Shown piece by piece: positions 1 to 6,538 of a stretch of 21,326 nt of DNA. Both the position numbers and the translations under genes were made by a program. Origin of the DNA: a virus; IMG/VR virus record IMGVR_UViG_3300042539_002203, positions 1 to 21,326 of that record. One strand, written 5' to 3'. Positions within the stretch are counted from its first letter, which is position 1; each line of letters begins with the position of its first letter. Under the pieces are notes generated by a model. That model saw only the letters and a program-made list of their open reading frames with translations, had not been told where the DNA came from and did not search any database.

Positions 1-879
1 AGCGAGGTATTTGGTGTACTGTTCGGTACTGTATTCGGTAATACCTAAAATGTCGTTGCCAACAATGTGATTTGTCCAGCGACATTCGTGTTTAACGGCA
101 GTATCGAACATCTCATAAATCTGTTCAACGGAATAGGAGAAAGTGTCCATAGCTTCCGGAATAAGTTTCTGATACAAACGGACGTGACTTAATTCGTCCC
201 GGTTGATCATTTTGAAAACGTCAGCACTACCCGACATTAGCTGTCGAGAAGCGAGATTATAGAAAAAGATAAAGCCGTTGTAAAAGTACAAACTCTCCAG
301 CAAATAATCGGCGACAAGGGCGATAAAATAGCTTTCAGTAGTTTGTTTGTCGATATATTGCTGGTAGAGACTAGCAATAAATTCACAGCGATCCCTGAGA
401 ACTTTATCAGTGCGCCAAAAGTCATAAACTTCGCCTCTGCGAGCGGAGGGAATAATCGTTTCAATTAAGTATTGATAACTTTGATTGTGCATGGCCTCTT
501 GAGAAATTTGTTCCGCCATACAAAGACTAATTTCTGGGGCAGTGACGCTACCTTTTAGGTGGGGAATATTACAGGTTTGTACGGAATCAAGAAAAGTTAG
601 ATAGGACAAAATACCATCATAAGCAGATCTTTCTTCGTCGGCAAGATGCCCGTATTCAGTCACGTCTTGAGTGATATCTAATCGTTGCGGAATCCAGAAA
701 TTTTCACGCATTTGTTGATATAAACCCACCGCCCAAGTGTAGCGGACATCGTTTAATTGCATCAGGTTGGTGGTGTTACCAAACCAGATCGAACGGTTTT
801 CGATCGCATCATCTCCCGCCGGATTGAATATCGGGGAAATGGGCATTGAATGGGGAGAATTAACTAAATGTAAGGACAT
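1..879 (-). CDS. nrdB: Ribonucleoside-diphosphate reductase, beta (radical) subunit, partial
   Basis: This gene encodes the small subunit of class I ribonucleotide reductase, which holds the di-iron/tyrosyl radical cofactor used with NrdA to make deoxyribonucleotides in the cytoplasm. The first 293 residues are visible; the 3' end lies outside the window. Reading down from the ATG at 879, residues matching the family's metal ligands are D98 (LDSVQ), E128 and H131 (QEAMHNQSY), E195 (LLESLYFYNGF), and E229 and H232 (NRDELSH). Y135 sits where the radical tyrosine is expected. The frame is open over the whole 879 bases and the N-terminus is a normal cyanobacterial NrdB start. The call as NrdB is firm; that it is a host gene and not a phage copy is inference from its neighbours, since the prophage-type genes begin only after the 1 kb gap to its right. 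Confidence 0.95.
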   Translation of the reverse strand, partial: MSLHLVNSPHSMPISPIFNPAGDDAIENRSIWFGNTTNLMQLNDVRYTWAVGLYQQMRENFWIPQRLDITQDVTEYGHLADEERSAYDGILSYLTFLDSVQTCNIPHLKGSVTAPEISLCMAEQISQEAMHNQSYQYLIETIIPSARRGEVYDFWRTDKVLRDRCEFIASLYQQYIDKQTTESYFIALVADYLLESLYFYNGFIFFYNLASRQLMSGSADVFKMINRDELSHVRLYQKLIPEAMDTFSYSVEQIYEMFDTAVKHECRWTNHIVGNDILGITEYSTEQYTKYLA

Positions 880-995
880 AATTGCCGTTGATTGAAAGAC
901 AGGAATTGATTGACTCGGATATTACTGCTTGATTTAGCCAATCACCTAAATTATCCTCAAAGTAAAATCTTTGCAGGAACTAGACAACACAGTAT

Positions 996-1015
996 TTGAA
1001 GCAAAACCGCTTCAA
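996..1015. repeat. Short perfect inverted repeat upstream of nrdB
   Basis: TTGAAGC (996-1002) and GCTTCAA (1009-1015) form a perfect 7-bp inverted repeat with a 6-base centre, about 120 bases upstream of the nrdB start. It could be an operator or leader hairpin of nrdB; there is no direct evidence for either. Confidence 0.3.
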
Positions 1016-1044
1016 TTCAAGCAAATTTTGTAGAAATACAACTA

Positions 1045-1170
1045 TCGTGGGGCGCACGAAAAGTAACGCTTGGGGAAAGAACTACCTCTGGACTAGGAAT
1101 CGCAAGGGACTTAGTTTAAGTGGACTTGTTGAACCAAGAATCCCTCGCTTTTAGCGATGGGAGCGTCAAG
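1045..1170 (+). mobile_element. Possible decayed 3' end of an IS200/IS605-family (TnpB-type) element
   Basis: The stretch resembles the last part of a tnpB gene plus the terminal hairpin common at right ends of cyanobacterial IS200/IS605 elements. One frame reads like a degraded TnpB C-terminus (GLGIARDLV, stop, VDLLNQESLAFSDG). It is followed by a hairpin with TCGCT (1145-1149) pairing AGCGA (1153-1157) over a TTT loop, extended by CCC/GGG around one bulged T, then GAGCGTCAAG. No intact transposase or left end is visible, so this can only be a remnant. The call rests on resemblance to remembered element ends, not on a search. Confidence 0.4.
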
Positions 1171-1181
1171 TGCATAATAAA

Positions 1182-1260
1182 AGCTAACTTATCCCCTCTC
1201 GGAAAATGTTCTATTTCCCCCTTTTTAGGGCATTTTCGAGGTGAGAAGTGGTTTAGGGCT
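1182..1260. repeat. Long imperfect palindrome
   Basis: The two halves of this 79-base segment are imperfect reverse complements. AGCTAACTT on the left faces AAGTGGTTTAGGGCT on the right, and CCTCTCGGAAAATG faces CATTTTCGAGG. It could fold as one long hairpin, as in MITE-like elements or a structured RNA. Small frames on both strands (1120-1320 and 1116-1298) are products of this symmetry and are not called as genes. Confidence 0.4.
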
Positions 1261-1388
1261 AATCTTTTTCGTACCAAAACCGACCGCGAAACTCCCATTT
1301 ATCCCTGTATTTTTGAGTAGGTTCCCCCTTTTGTTTCCATCGAGTGATATTGCTTTTTAAATTGGGACACTTCCCTGTTATCGATGTG

Positions 1389-1860
1389 TGAAACTCTAAC
1401 ATTTTCAATAACATCCGAAATCCATTTCTATCAAGCTTTTCAGAAAAATGTTAGGATGTTCGGGCGATCCTAGTGAGAAAAAAGTCGGGAGAAAAAGAGA
1501 TGTGTTACATGAGTAGTATGTGTAATACATCGAACTCTACTATAGGGATCGCTGTTCGAGGTGTGTGGGGATGTTAGAGATGTTTTAACATCCTGAAACG
1601 CTTACTCTGTCTACAATGTAGCAAAGTGTTATGGATGTTTAGCCGATCCTAGTAAGAAGAAAAAATGGGAGAAGATAGAGCAAGGTCATCCGTGAAAAAG
1701 TAAGAAATTGGATCAGGAAAAAGTAAACACAGAAAATTGATTAACACTCTAACAAAAGGATAGAAGTATTGATATATCTATCTTTCCTTATGTTATTTAC
1801 TCCCTAACATCGCTCTAACGGTCTAACATCCCTATCCCGTCCCCGTCCCCACATCGCACT
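1389..1860. repeat. TGTTA/TAACA-rich noncoding repeat block, left copy
   Basis: No convincing gene is seen here. The block contains two imperfect direct copies of about 46 bases (about 1450-1496 and 1628-1676), each with GGATGTT, then CGATCCTAGT, then an A-rich tail. It also has an inverted repeat GGATGTTA/TAACATCC (1569-1576 and 1586-1593), a palindrome around 1501-1530, and several CTAACA sites at 1750-1840. A related block occurs in opposite orientation at about 11904-12300; the 3' boundary of both blocks is a near-identical terminator hairpin. Possible roles are a protein-binding array, a replication or recombination site, or a noncoding RNA; the sequence does not decide between them. Confidence 0.55.
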
Positions 1861-1892
1861 AAAAATCCCCCTAGAAACTTCTCTAGGGGGAT
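1861..1892 (-). terminator. Rho-independent terminator of the BRO-like gene
   Basis: ATCCCCCTAGA (1865-1875) and TCTAGGGGGAT (1882-1892) form a perfect 11-bp stem with a 6-base loop. On the minus strand the stem is followed by TTTTT. It lies 20 bases after the stop of the BRO-like gene. A near copy on the plus strand is at 11904-11936. Confidence 0.85.
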
Positions 1893-1912
1893 GGACGTAG
1901 GATTCTATCGTT

Positions 1913-2671
1913 TTAGTGGGTTCTGCTCACTCTGACTCGCAGTTTAGTCACTCCTGATGGAATACTTTCTTGATCGCACTCACATCGCTCTAAAACCTCT
2001 GGCAAAAGCGATCGCAAAATAGCCGAATTGATTTTGACAAGGTTTCCCTGTTCATCGGGAATCTTGCGGGATTGAAACTTCTGATGGAGATCCCGAACTT
2101 TGGGCATGACTCCTTTTACCTGGACGAACCGATCGATGAATGCGGCCATATCGTCTAGTAACCTTTCCCGTATCTGTTTTCCGGTAAGTTTTCCTGCGGA
2201 ATACTGTGCATATTCGATCTGGTTTTGTTCTAGGCGAAGTTCCTCGATTATCCGATCATTAGTGCTTACAATCCGTTCCCGTTCTAGCTCGATTTTTGCG
2301 GTTTCTAGTTCAATTTTCAGGGTTTCGACCTCCGACAACTCTTGCCGTTGTCCATATCCCCCCGTCTTGCGGATTGAGGGCAGAACTTTTTCAAAAACCC
2401 AGTCTTGGAATTTTTCTGCGGCTGGTAACTTGGAAGAGAAAATCAGTTGATAGATACCGGGTTCCTCTAGAACCATTACATCACGGAGTTTTCCGTCAAG
2501 TGTCTGGGATTTACAGACACTTTTGTTTTTCTCGTTAACAAGTCGGTAAACAGCGTCGGCGGGATCGGCGTAACCCAACACTCGGGCTACATCGTTAGCG
2601 ACGGGGCGATCGCCGACAAAACGGATTTCTTCGTCTTGAAACTCGAAAACTGCTAAATTAGAGTTAGCCAT
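1913..2671 (-). CDS. BRO family N-terminal domain protein (anti-repressor-like)
   Basis: This 252-residue protein has a BRO-N domain at about residues 8-104: an FQDEEIRFVG strand region, the VLGYADPADAVYRLV segment, the LEEPGIYQLIFSSKLPAAEKFQDWVFEKVLPSIRK core split here for length, then a charged coiled coil at about 110-160 and a basic C-terminus. BRO-N proteins bind DNA, and in prophages they often act as anti-repressors or regulators. The start at 2671 is preferred because AAAGG lies 8 bases upstream and the protein then begins MANSNLAVFEF, a usual BRO beginning. An in-frame ATG at 2725 would add 18 residues with no family match. The gene is followed by a strong terminator. TGTTA and TAACA half-sites flank the AAAGG, so translation or transcription may be controlled there. 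The family call is strong; the role is inferred. Confidence 0.85.
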   Translation of the reverse strand: MANSNLAVFEFQDEEIRFVGDRPVANDVARVLGYADPADAVYRLVNEKNKSVCKSQTLDGKLRDVMVLEEPGIYQLIFSSKLPAAEKFQDWVFEKVLPSIRKTGGYGQRQELSEVETLKIELETAKIELERERIVSTNDRIIEELRLEQNQIEYAQYSAGKLTGKQIRERLLDDMAAFIDRFVQVKGVMPKVRDLHQKFQSRKIPDEQGNLVKINSAILRSLLPEVLERCECDQESIPSGVTKLRVRVSRTH

Positions 2672-2729
2672 AGTGTTAACCTTTCTAACATTGTGGTCAG
2701 ACCTTCTAGTGTTCGCTAGGGGCATTTTT

Positions 2730-2762
2730 GTTATACAGCTTCAGAAAGTTTCTGTTATGATG
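2730..2762. promoter_or_regulatory. Candidate operator between the BRO-like gene and the tRNA
   Basis: CAGAAAG TTTCTG at 2742-2754 is a 13-base palindrome (6-bp arms) lying between the divergent BRO-like gene and the tRNA. On the minus strand a TATAAC (2735-2730) is a possible -10; on the plus strand TATGAT (2757-2762) is another. The -35 elements are weak, so promoter assignment is tentative. Confidence 0.35.
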
Positions 2763-2767
2763 GATAA

Positions 2768-2838
2768 TGCAGGTGAGTGAAACGGCTCACGCAAGGCTCA
2801 TAACCTTGAAACAGCGGGTTCGACTCCCGTGCCTGCGT
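2768..2838 (+). tRNA. tRNA-Met (anticodon CAT)
   Basis: A full cloverleaf can be drawn. The acceptor arm is TGCAGGT (2768-2774) with GCCTGCG (2831-2837). The D arm is GTGA/TCAC with GG in the loop. The anticodon arm is CAAGG/CCTTG around CTCATAA, giving CAT. The T arm is GCGGG/CCCGT around TTCGACT. CCA is not encoded. Odd points: only 71 bases, G in place of the usual U8, a U-G pair at both ends of the acceptor stem, and a very short D loop. The anticodon stem lacks the three G-C pairs of initiator tRNA, so it is an elongator Met or, if C34 is modified to lysidine, an Ile tRNA. Its last base touches the terL stop codon on the other strand. Confidence 0.75.
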
Positions 2839-4517
2839 TACCGTCCTCGTCCCCTCGATAATCCGGCCCTAAATTCGTTCACCGGGCTGGGCGATGCAAT
2901 CGGCATCACTCCATCATCATCATGTCCCAGAAACTCATTTTCAAGGGAATAGAACGCGCCAGACAAGGAATCAACTATGTCATTTACTGGTGGTGTCTTT
3001 TTGTTGCCATCAAAGTTCTGGCAAGCATTAAGAAATCGATTATTCCAGACGGAGTCACGAAGTAAAAATATCTGTCCCCTACTGGCCGCCGTGGCCGCAG
3101 GTAACGCCCGTGTTAATTTGTCTCCCTGTGGGGCGATCGCTGCCACATCATGATTCGGATGATATTCTCGGATGACATTGGTGATCGTATTTTCTACAAA
3201 TTTACCGCTCGATCCGCCCTCTTGTTCCCACCGAACCGCCACGGGTTTCCCATCTATCCCGGCAGTGTTTTTCAACATTAATTCAACTTCCCCGACTTTT
3301 TTCTGCTCACAGAGATTATCGGCGACAACGTAAACAAATTCTCTTACTTCTTTTCCGTCCGATAGTACGGTTTTAATACGCTCGTATTTATAAACAAGCG
3401 TTCCAGAAGTGTAGCAGTGATAATTCTCGGCATTTTCCTTCGCTGTAGCGGCCAAGTCCCAGAATCGCACTTTTCCGATCAGTTTCCAGTCATCGGGAAT
3501 GCTATCCAGTATCTCGAACCATGTGCGATCAAAAACAGTTCCAGCTTCATATTTAACCTTCCAGTTTCCCTTGAGTAGCCTTTCTCGCTCGATCGGATGG
3601 AGAGCGTACAGGTTAGCAAGGTAAGTAGGATTGACCTTAATTAAGGCTCGATTATCAAAAATTGTAGCGGGGATGAAAGTGAAGCTTTTTACTAAATCTT
3701 CTGGTTTAATTTTTACATCATCGTCCGCTAAAAACTCCTCTCGAATATCGGGCGGGATCATCTCGAAAAGCTTGTTTTTAAGGTCAAACTTTTCGATTAG
3801 TTCATCTCTTGTATCAGCCCAATGTACGGTATTTCCTTCTCGTACAAAATACCGCACGACTCCCGCTCTTTCCTCGATAGCGTATCCCGTCCGCGGGTCG
3901 ATCCACCACGAGATAAAATCGGCTACCCAACTATCAGCATCGGGGTTACAGGTAGCCCTGACTGCCGGCTTAATTCCCGATACCGATCTATTACGGGAAA
4001 GGAGATAGAAAAATTGATCTTCCGTAAAGTGAGTTAGCTCATCAAAGCCGATTCGGGCAATCTGCGCCCCTTGGTAGCTGTAAACGGTTTTTTCGTGCTG
4101 TAAATGCCGAAATGATATTCGCGAACCGCTTGCAAACCTCCATTCAAGGTTCGGTTTTTCTGCGAAACTTCCCTTGATCGGTTGATAGATTTTCCTGCTT
4201 TCATCAACCAATCCGCCCGCTTGCGTAAATTCGGGATAAGTACGCCGAAAAATTACCGCTCGGTAGTCGGGATTATCGATAAATTCTTGTCGGGCAAAAT
4301 CGACTAAAAGGGCGTGAGATTTCCCGGAGCCGGCCGCACCGCCGAAAATTATTACATCTGCGTCAACTGCCCCGAAAAGAGCCTGTTTTCCTTCCTGCAA
4401 ACGAGGAAATGTGACGATATTATTTGCCGCATTCGTTTCTTGAATGCGGCGATAGGTTTCCGTGTTGGATTTAATCTTTGATCGGTTTTTAATCGATAGT
4501 CCGTTACGGAATTTCAT
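2838..4517 (-). CDS. terL: Phage terminase large subunit
   Basis: This is the ATP-driven motor and nuclease that packages phage DNA into procapsids. The 559-residue protein has the two expected domains. The N-terminal ATPase has Walker A GGAAGSGKS at residues 59-67, Walker B ending in IGFDE at 156-160, and coupling motif TCNP at 189-192. The C-terminal RNase H-like nuclease has RFWDLAAT at 351-358 (D354), acidic residues in RWEQEG near 431-433, and NDIVDSLSGAF at 512-522. The start at 4517 follows the stop of the upstream small gene by 3 bases (TAAGCAATG), so translation is probably coupled; no strong ribosome binding site is visible. The gene is last in a minus-strand run with the probable small subunit two genes upstream. 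Length and motifs are complete, so it may be functional. Confidence 0.95.
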   Translation of the reverse strand: MKFRNGLSIKNRSKIKSNTETYRRIQETNAANNIVTFPRLQEGKQALFGAVDADVIIFGGAAGSGKSHALLVDFARQEFIDNPDYRAVIFRRTYPEFTQAGGLVDESRKIYQPIKGSFAEKPNLEWRFASGSRISFRHLQHEKTVYSYQGAQIARIGFDELTHFTEDQFFYLLSRNRSVSGIKPAVRATCNPDADSWVADFISWWIDPRTGYAIEERAGVVRYFVREGNTVHWADTRDELIEKFDLKNKLFEMIPPDIREEFLADDDVKIKPEDLVKSFTFIPATIFDNRALIKVNPTYLANLYALHPIERERLLKGNWKVKYEAGTVFDRTWFEILDSIPDDWKLIGKVRFWDLAATAKENAENYHCYTSGTLVYKYERIKTVLSDGKEVREFVYVVADNLCEQKKVGEVELMLKNTAGIDGKPVAVRWEQEGGSSGKFVENTITNVIREYHPNHDVAAIAPQGDKLTRALPAATAASRGQIFLLRDSVWNNRFLNACQNFDGNKKTPPVNDIVDSLSGAFYSLENEFLGHDDDGVMPIASPSPVNEFRAGLSRGRGR

Positions 4518-4520
4518 TGC

Positions 4521-4826
4521 TTATAACCAATAGGTTTTTTCTTCTTTTTCCCCGCAGAAATCGACCTTATAGTTAATTGCATCTTCAAGGGTATTGAACG
4601 TGCGTAGTTCTTCCCATTGAATATCTTTCCACCATTCCCAGATCGTAAAAACACTATCTTGCCCGCAGATAAAATCACCGACGCATATAATTACAATAAC
4701 TGGAAACATAAGAGAATACCCGATTACCTTAAATATATTTCTTCTTTGGTAAAGAGTAAAAATCGTAGTGTTTTTAGCGTAGCTGGCACTTCCGATAACT
4801 TTAAATTGTTTATTGCATTTAAACAT
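4521..4826 (-). CDS. Small protein with one predicted membrane segment, unknown function
   Basis: I do not recognise this 101-residue protein. It has one hydrophobic stretch at about residues 36-54 (IGYSLMFPVIVIICVGDFI), a Trp-rich part after it (IWEWWKDIQWEEL) and several cysteines. Its ATG overlaps the stop of the upstream gene by 8 bases and it ends 3 bases before terL, so it belongs to the same translationally coupled terminase run. A membrane protein between terS and terL is unusual. It could be a moron gene, for example a superinfection-exclusion type; that is a guess from position and topology only. Confidence 0.65.
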   Translation of the reverse strand: MFKCNKQFKVIGSASYAKNTTIFTLYQRRNIFKVIGYSLMFPVIVIICVGDFICGQDSVFTIWEWWKDIQWEELRTFNTLEDAINYKVDFCGEKEEKTYWL

Positions 4827-5124
4827 AGGGGTATTTCCACTGTCTTTCTAGGGTTTTAAAATTCACCAAAGGAACACAAAAGTCACCATATTTAATCCCA
4901 TCGGGCTTAATCGCTTTTCTGGCACGATTGTAAAGTATTTTACGGAATCTTAACGTGAACATTATTTCTTGAATAGGAAGCGATAGCCAATCAAAATTGT
5001 TGTCAACATAGGAATCGAAGCCTTGCTCTAGTTGAGGGTTTTGATAACCATAATCAGTCTCTATTCTTGCTAATTCTAACGCAAGAAAAGTATCACAAAC
5101 TGTTTTATCTATTAATGTAGTCAT
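4819..5124 (-). CDS. Hypothetical protein in the terminase operon
   Basis: This 101-residue protein is not recognised. It looks soluble and mostly helical, with an acidic N-terminal half and a basic stretch (FRKILYNRARKAIKPDG) near residues 61-77. Its ATG overlaps the stop of the upstream terminase small-subunit-like gene by 4 bases (ATGA), and its own end overlaps the start of the next gene by 8 bases. The continuous overlaps on one strand support it as a real gene. The function may be linked to packaging, by context alone. Confidence 0.65.
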   Translation of the reverse strand: MTTLIDKTVCDTFLALELARIETDYGYQNPQLEQGFDSYVDNNFDWLSLPIQEIMFTLRFRKILYNRARKAIKPDGIKYGDFCVPLVNFKTLERQWKYPYV

Positions 5125-5888
5125 TCTTCATCCTCATCGTGTTTCATCATTTTAGTAGGAATTAGCACGTCATCAATCTCTGCGCTATCACGAATAATTA
5201 CTGCTAGGTCATCAGCACCAGACCCGATCGCTCCCTGCCCGATTATTTTGCCATCGGGGTCGATAACCGCTAATCCATGTTTTTGAACGATATTTAGTGC
5301 ATATTCGAGAGTGTCTAATCCCATAACTTTTTCAAGCACATCTGTTAGGGCTTTGCTCATAGTCAGCGCGTCCCGGTGTGACCAGTTCCCGTTAGGTTCA
5401 ATTGTTACCTGTAATGGAGTTCCATCTTCATTGATCGATGTAATCTGCTTTCTACTAATCGGGTAATTTGTCATCGCCTCGATCTTGTCAAGCGATTTTA
5501 TTGCGATTTTTAGTGTTCTCTCGCGAATTTCGGTCAAAACATGGTCAATATGCCCGTCTTGTTCTTGGACTTTTTTTAGCCAGTAAGCTCTCGCTCGTTC
5601 TTCCCATCGGTAATTCTTGCAAGCAATTTCCCAGTTATCTGGCGTATCGATATTTCGCTTGATTTGCGTTTTTGGAATTTCTTGTCCTGCCGCAATTGAA
5701 CAATTTTGATAGGCGCGGTTAAGCGTTCGGTAGCCACTTGGTAAAGATAAATACCAAAGCGAGAATCTTTCGTACCACTCTGGCATTTCGTAAGGCTGTT
5801 TTTCCCAGACTGGAAAAGTTACAAATTCGATAGGTTCTTTCGGGATTAAGTTTTTTGGTCGCTTTCCTGTTTCTTTTACTATTGGCAT
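5121..5888 (-). CDS. Probable terminase small subunit (DNA recognition)
   Basis: This 255-residue protein sits first in the minus-strand packaging run, two small genes before terL. Residues 60-105 hold a segment typical of phage small-terminase-like proteins: an HTH-like part followed by NWEIACKNYRWEERARAYWL, with the WEERARAYW core at 95-103. The rest is helical, with an acidic tail (MKHDEDEE). Terminase small subunits bind the packaging start site on phage DNA and recruit the large subunit. The start is the only good ATG. It lies only 42 bases from the divergent ParB-like gene, so both promoters must overlap in that short gap. The name rests on one motif and on position; a different packaging-associated DNA-binding protein is possible. 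Confidence 0.65.
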   Translation of the reverse strand: MPIVKETGKRPKNLIPKEPIEFVTFPVWEKQPYEMPEWYERFSLWYLSLPSGYRTLNRAYQNCSIAAGQEIPKTQIKRNIDTPDNWEIACKNYRWEERARAYWLKKVQEQDGHIDHVLTEIRERTLKIAIKSLDKIEAMTNYPISRKQITSINEDGTPLQVTIEPNGNWSHRDALTMSKALTDVLEKVMGLDTLEYALNIVQKHGLAVIDPDGKIIGQGAIGSGADDLAVIIRDSAEIDDVLIPTKMMKHDEDEE

Positions 5889-5930
5889 TTAGATAAGGTA
5901 AAGTTTGTAATCATACTAGACAACTCAATT
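5889..5930. promoter_or_regulatory. Short divergent promoter region between packaging and ParB/methyltransferase genes
   Basis: Only 42 bases separate two divergent start codons. No consensus promoter is seen on either strand; AAGGT at 5895-5899 and CATACT at 5913-5918 are the nearest plus-strand elements. Transcription may start inside the neighbouring genes, or use phage-specific or activator-dependent promoters. Confidence 0.35.
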
Positions 5931-6533
5931 ATGCCAGATAAGTTAGCGATCGAATATTGCCGCCTCTCCGATCTTGTTCCGCTAAAAAGCAATTCCAAAA
6001 AGCACGCAACCGAAAACACGATCGCTCTGATTCTTGAATTTGGATTTAAAGACCCGATAGGCATAGACCCGTCTCTTAACAAGGGGAAAGGAGGGATTAC
6101 AGAGGGTCATGATCGCCGTGCGGCTTTACTAGAAATCAAAAAACGGAATATTAAGCCGCCGCGGGGAATTTTGACCGATAAAGACGGAGAATGGTTAGTG
6201 CCTGTTTTGATAGGAGTAGAGGCGGAAAGTGAGGGAAAAGCTGTAAAATACTCCATTTTACACAACCATTCTACGATTCACGGGGCAGGACTCGATCCTA
6301 TCGATGAGCTAAAATTATTCGATCACGATCTGCTACTCGAACAAGCAGAATATCTCGATAGCGAGGGGGAAAATTTAGGAGCGATCGGGGATTTAAATTC
6401 AATTCTTGCCACCTTGAATGTAGGAGACAGCGACGATAGTGGCGATGAAATTCCCGACGATAATCAAGATATAGATGAAGAAAGCTTAGGAGAAACCAAA
6501 CACGAATGCCCAAACTGTGGCTTTAAATGGTGA
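5931..6533 (+). CDS. ParB/Srx-fold domain protein with C-terminal Cys pair
   Basis: This 200-residue protein has a ParB-like domain at about residues 6-118: the YCRLSDLVPLKSN start, the helix around ENTIALILEFGFKDPI, and the ITEGHDRRAALLEIKKR box at 56-72 that matches the ParB GxxR (CTP-binding) motif. It ends in HECPNCGFKW, a single CxxC that could be half of a zinc-binding site shared in a dimer. Phage ParB-like proteins of this kind are usually next to DNA methyltransferases, as here: the next gene overlaps or abuts this stop. They are not necessarily partition proteins; some have nuclease or DNA-modification roles. Residues 145-190 are a long acidic linker. Domain call firm, role uncertain. 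Confidence 0.85.
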   Translation: MPDKLAIEYCRLSDLVPLKSNSKKHATENTIALILEFGFKDPIGIDPSLNKGKGGITEGHDRRAALLEIKKRNIKPPRGILTDKDGEWLVPVLIGVEAESEGKAVKYSILHNHSTIHGAGLDPIDELKLFDHDLLLEQAEYLDSEGENLGAIGDLNSILATLNVGDSDDSGDEIPDDNQDIDEESLGETKHECPNCGFKW

Positions 6534-6538
6534 TAGTT

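Noticed and set aside
985-1015. NrdR-box-like sequence upstream of nrdB (ACACAGTATTTG)
   Set aside because: Only a partial match to the NrdR consensus and no second box at the usual spacing could be seen.
1116-1320. Overlapping 60-66 codon frames on both strands
   Set aside because: They arise from the imperfect palindrome and IS-like remnant; products are low quality and no ribosome binding site precedes them.
1389-1860. CRISPR array
   Set aside because: Repeats are irregular in spacing, length and orientation, with no uniform spacers and no cas genes.
2100-2538. Plus-strand frames opposite the BRO-like gene
   Set aside because: They are mirror frames of a well supported gene; Ser/Arg-rich products without signals.
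2768-2838. tRNA as prophage attachment site
   Set aside because: No second copy of the tRNA 3' end was found in the window and no integrase gene is visible, so an att role cannot be supported.
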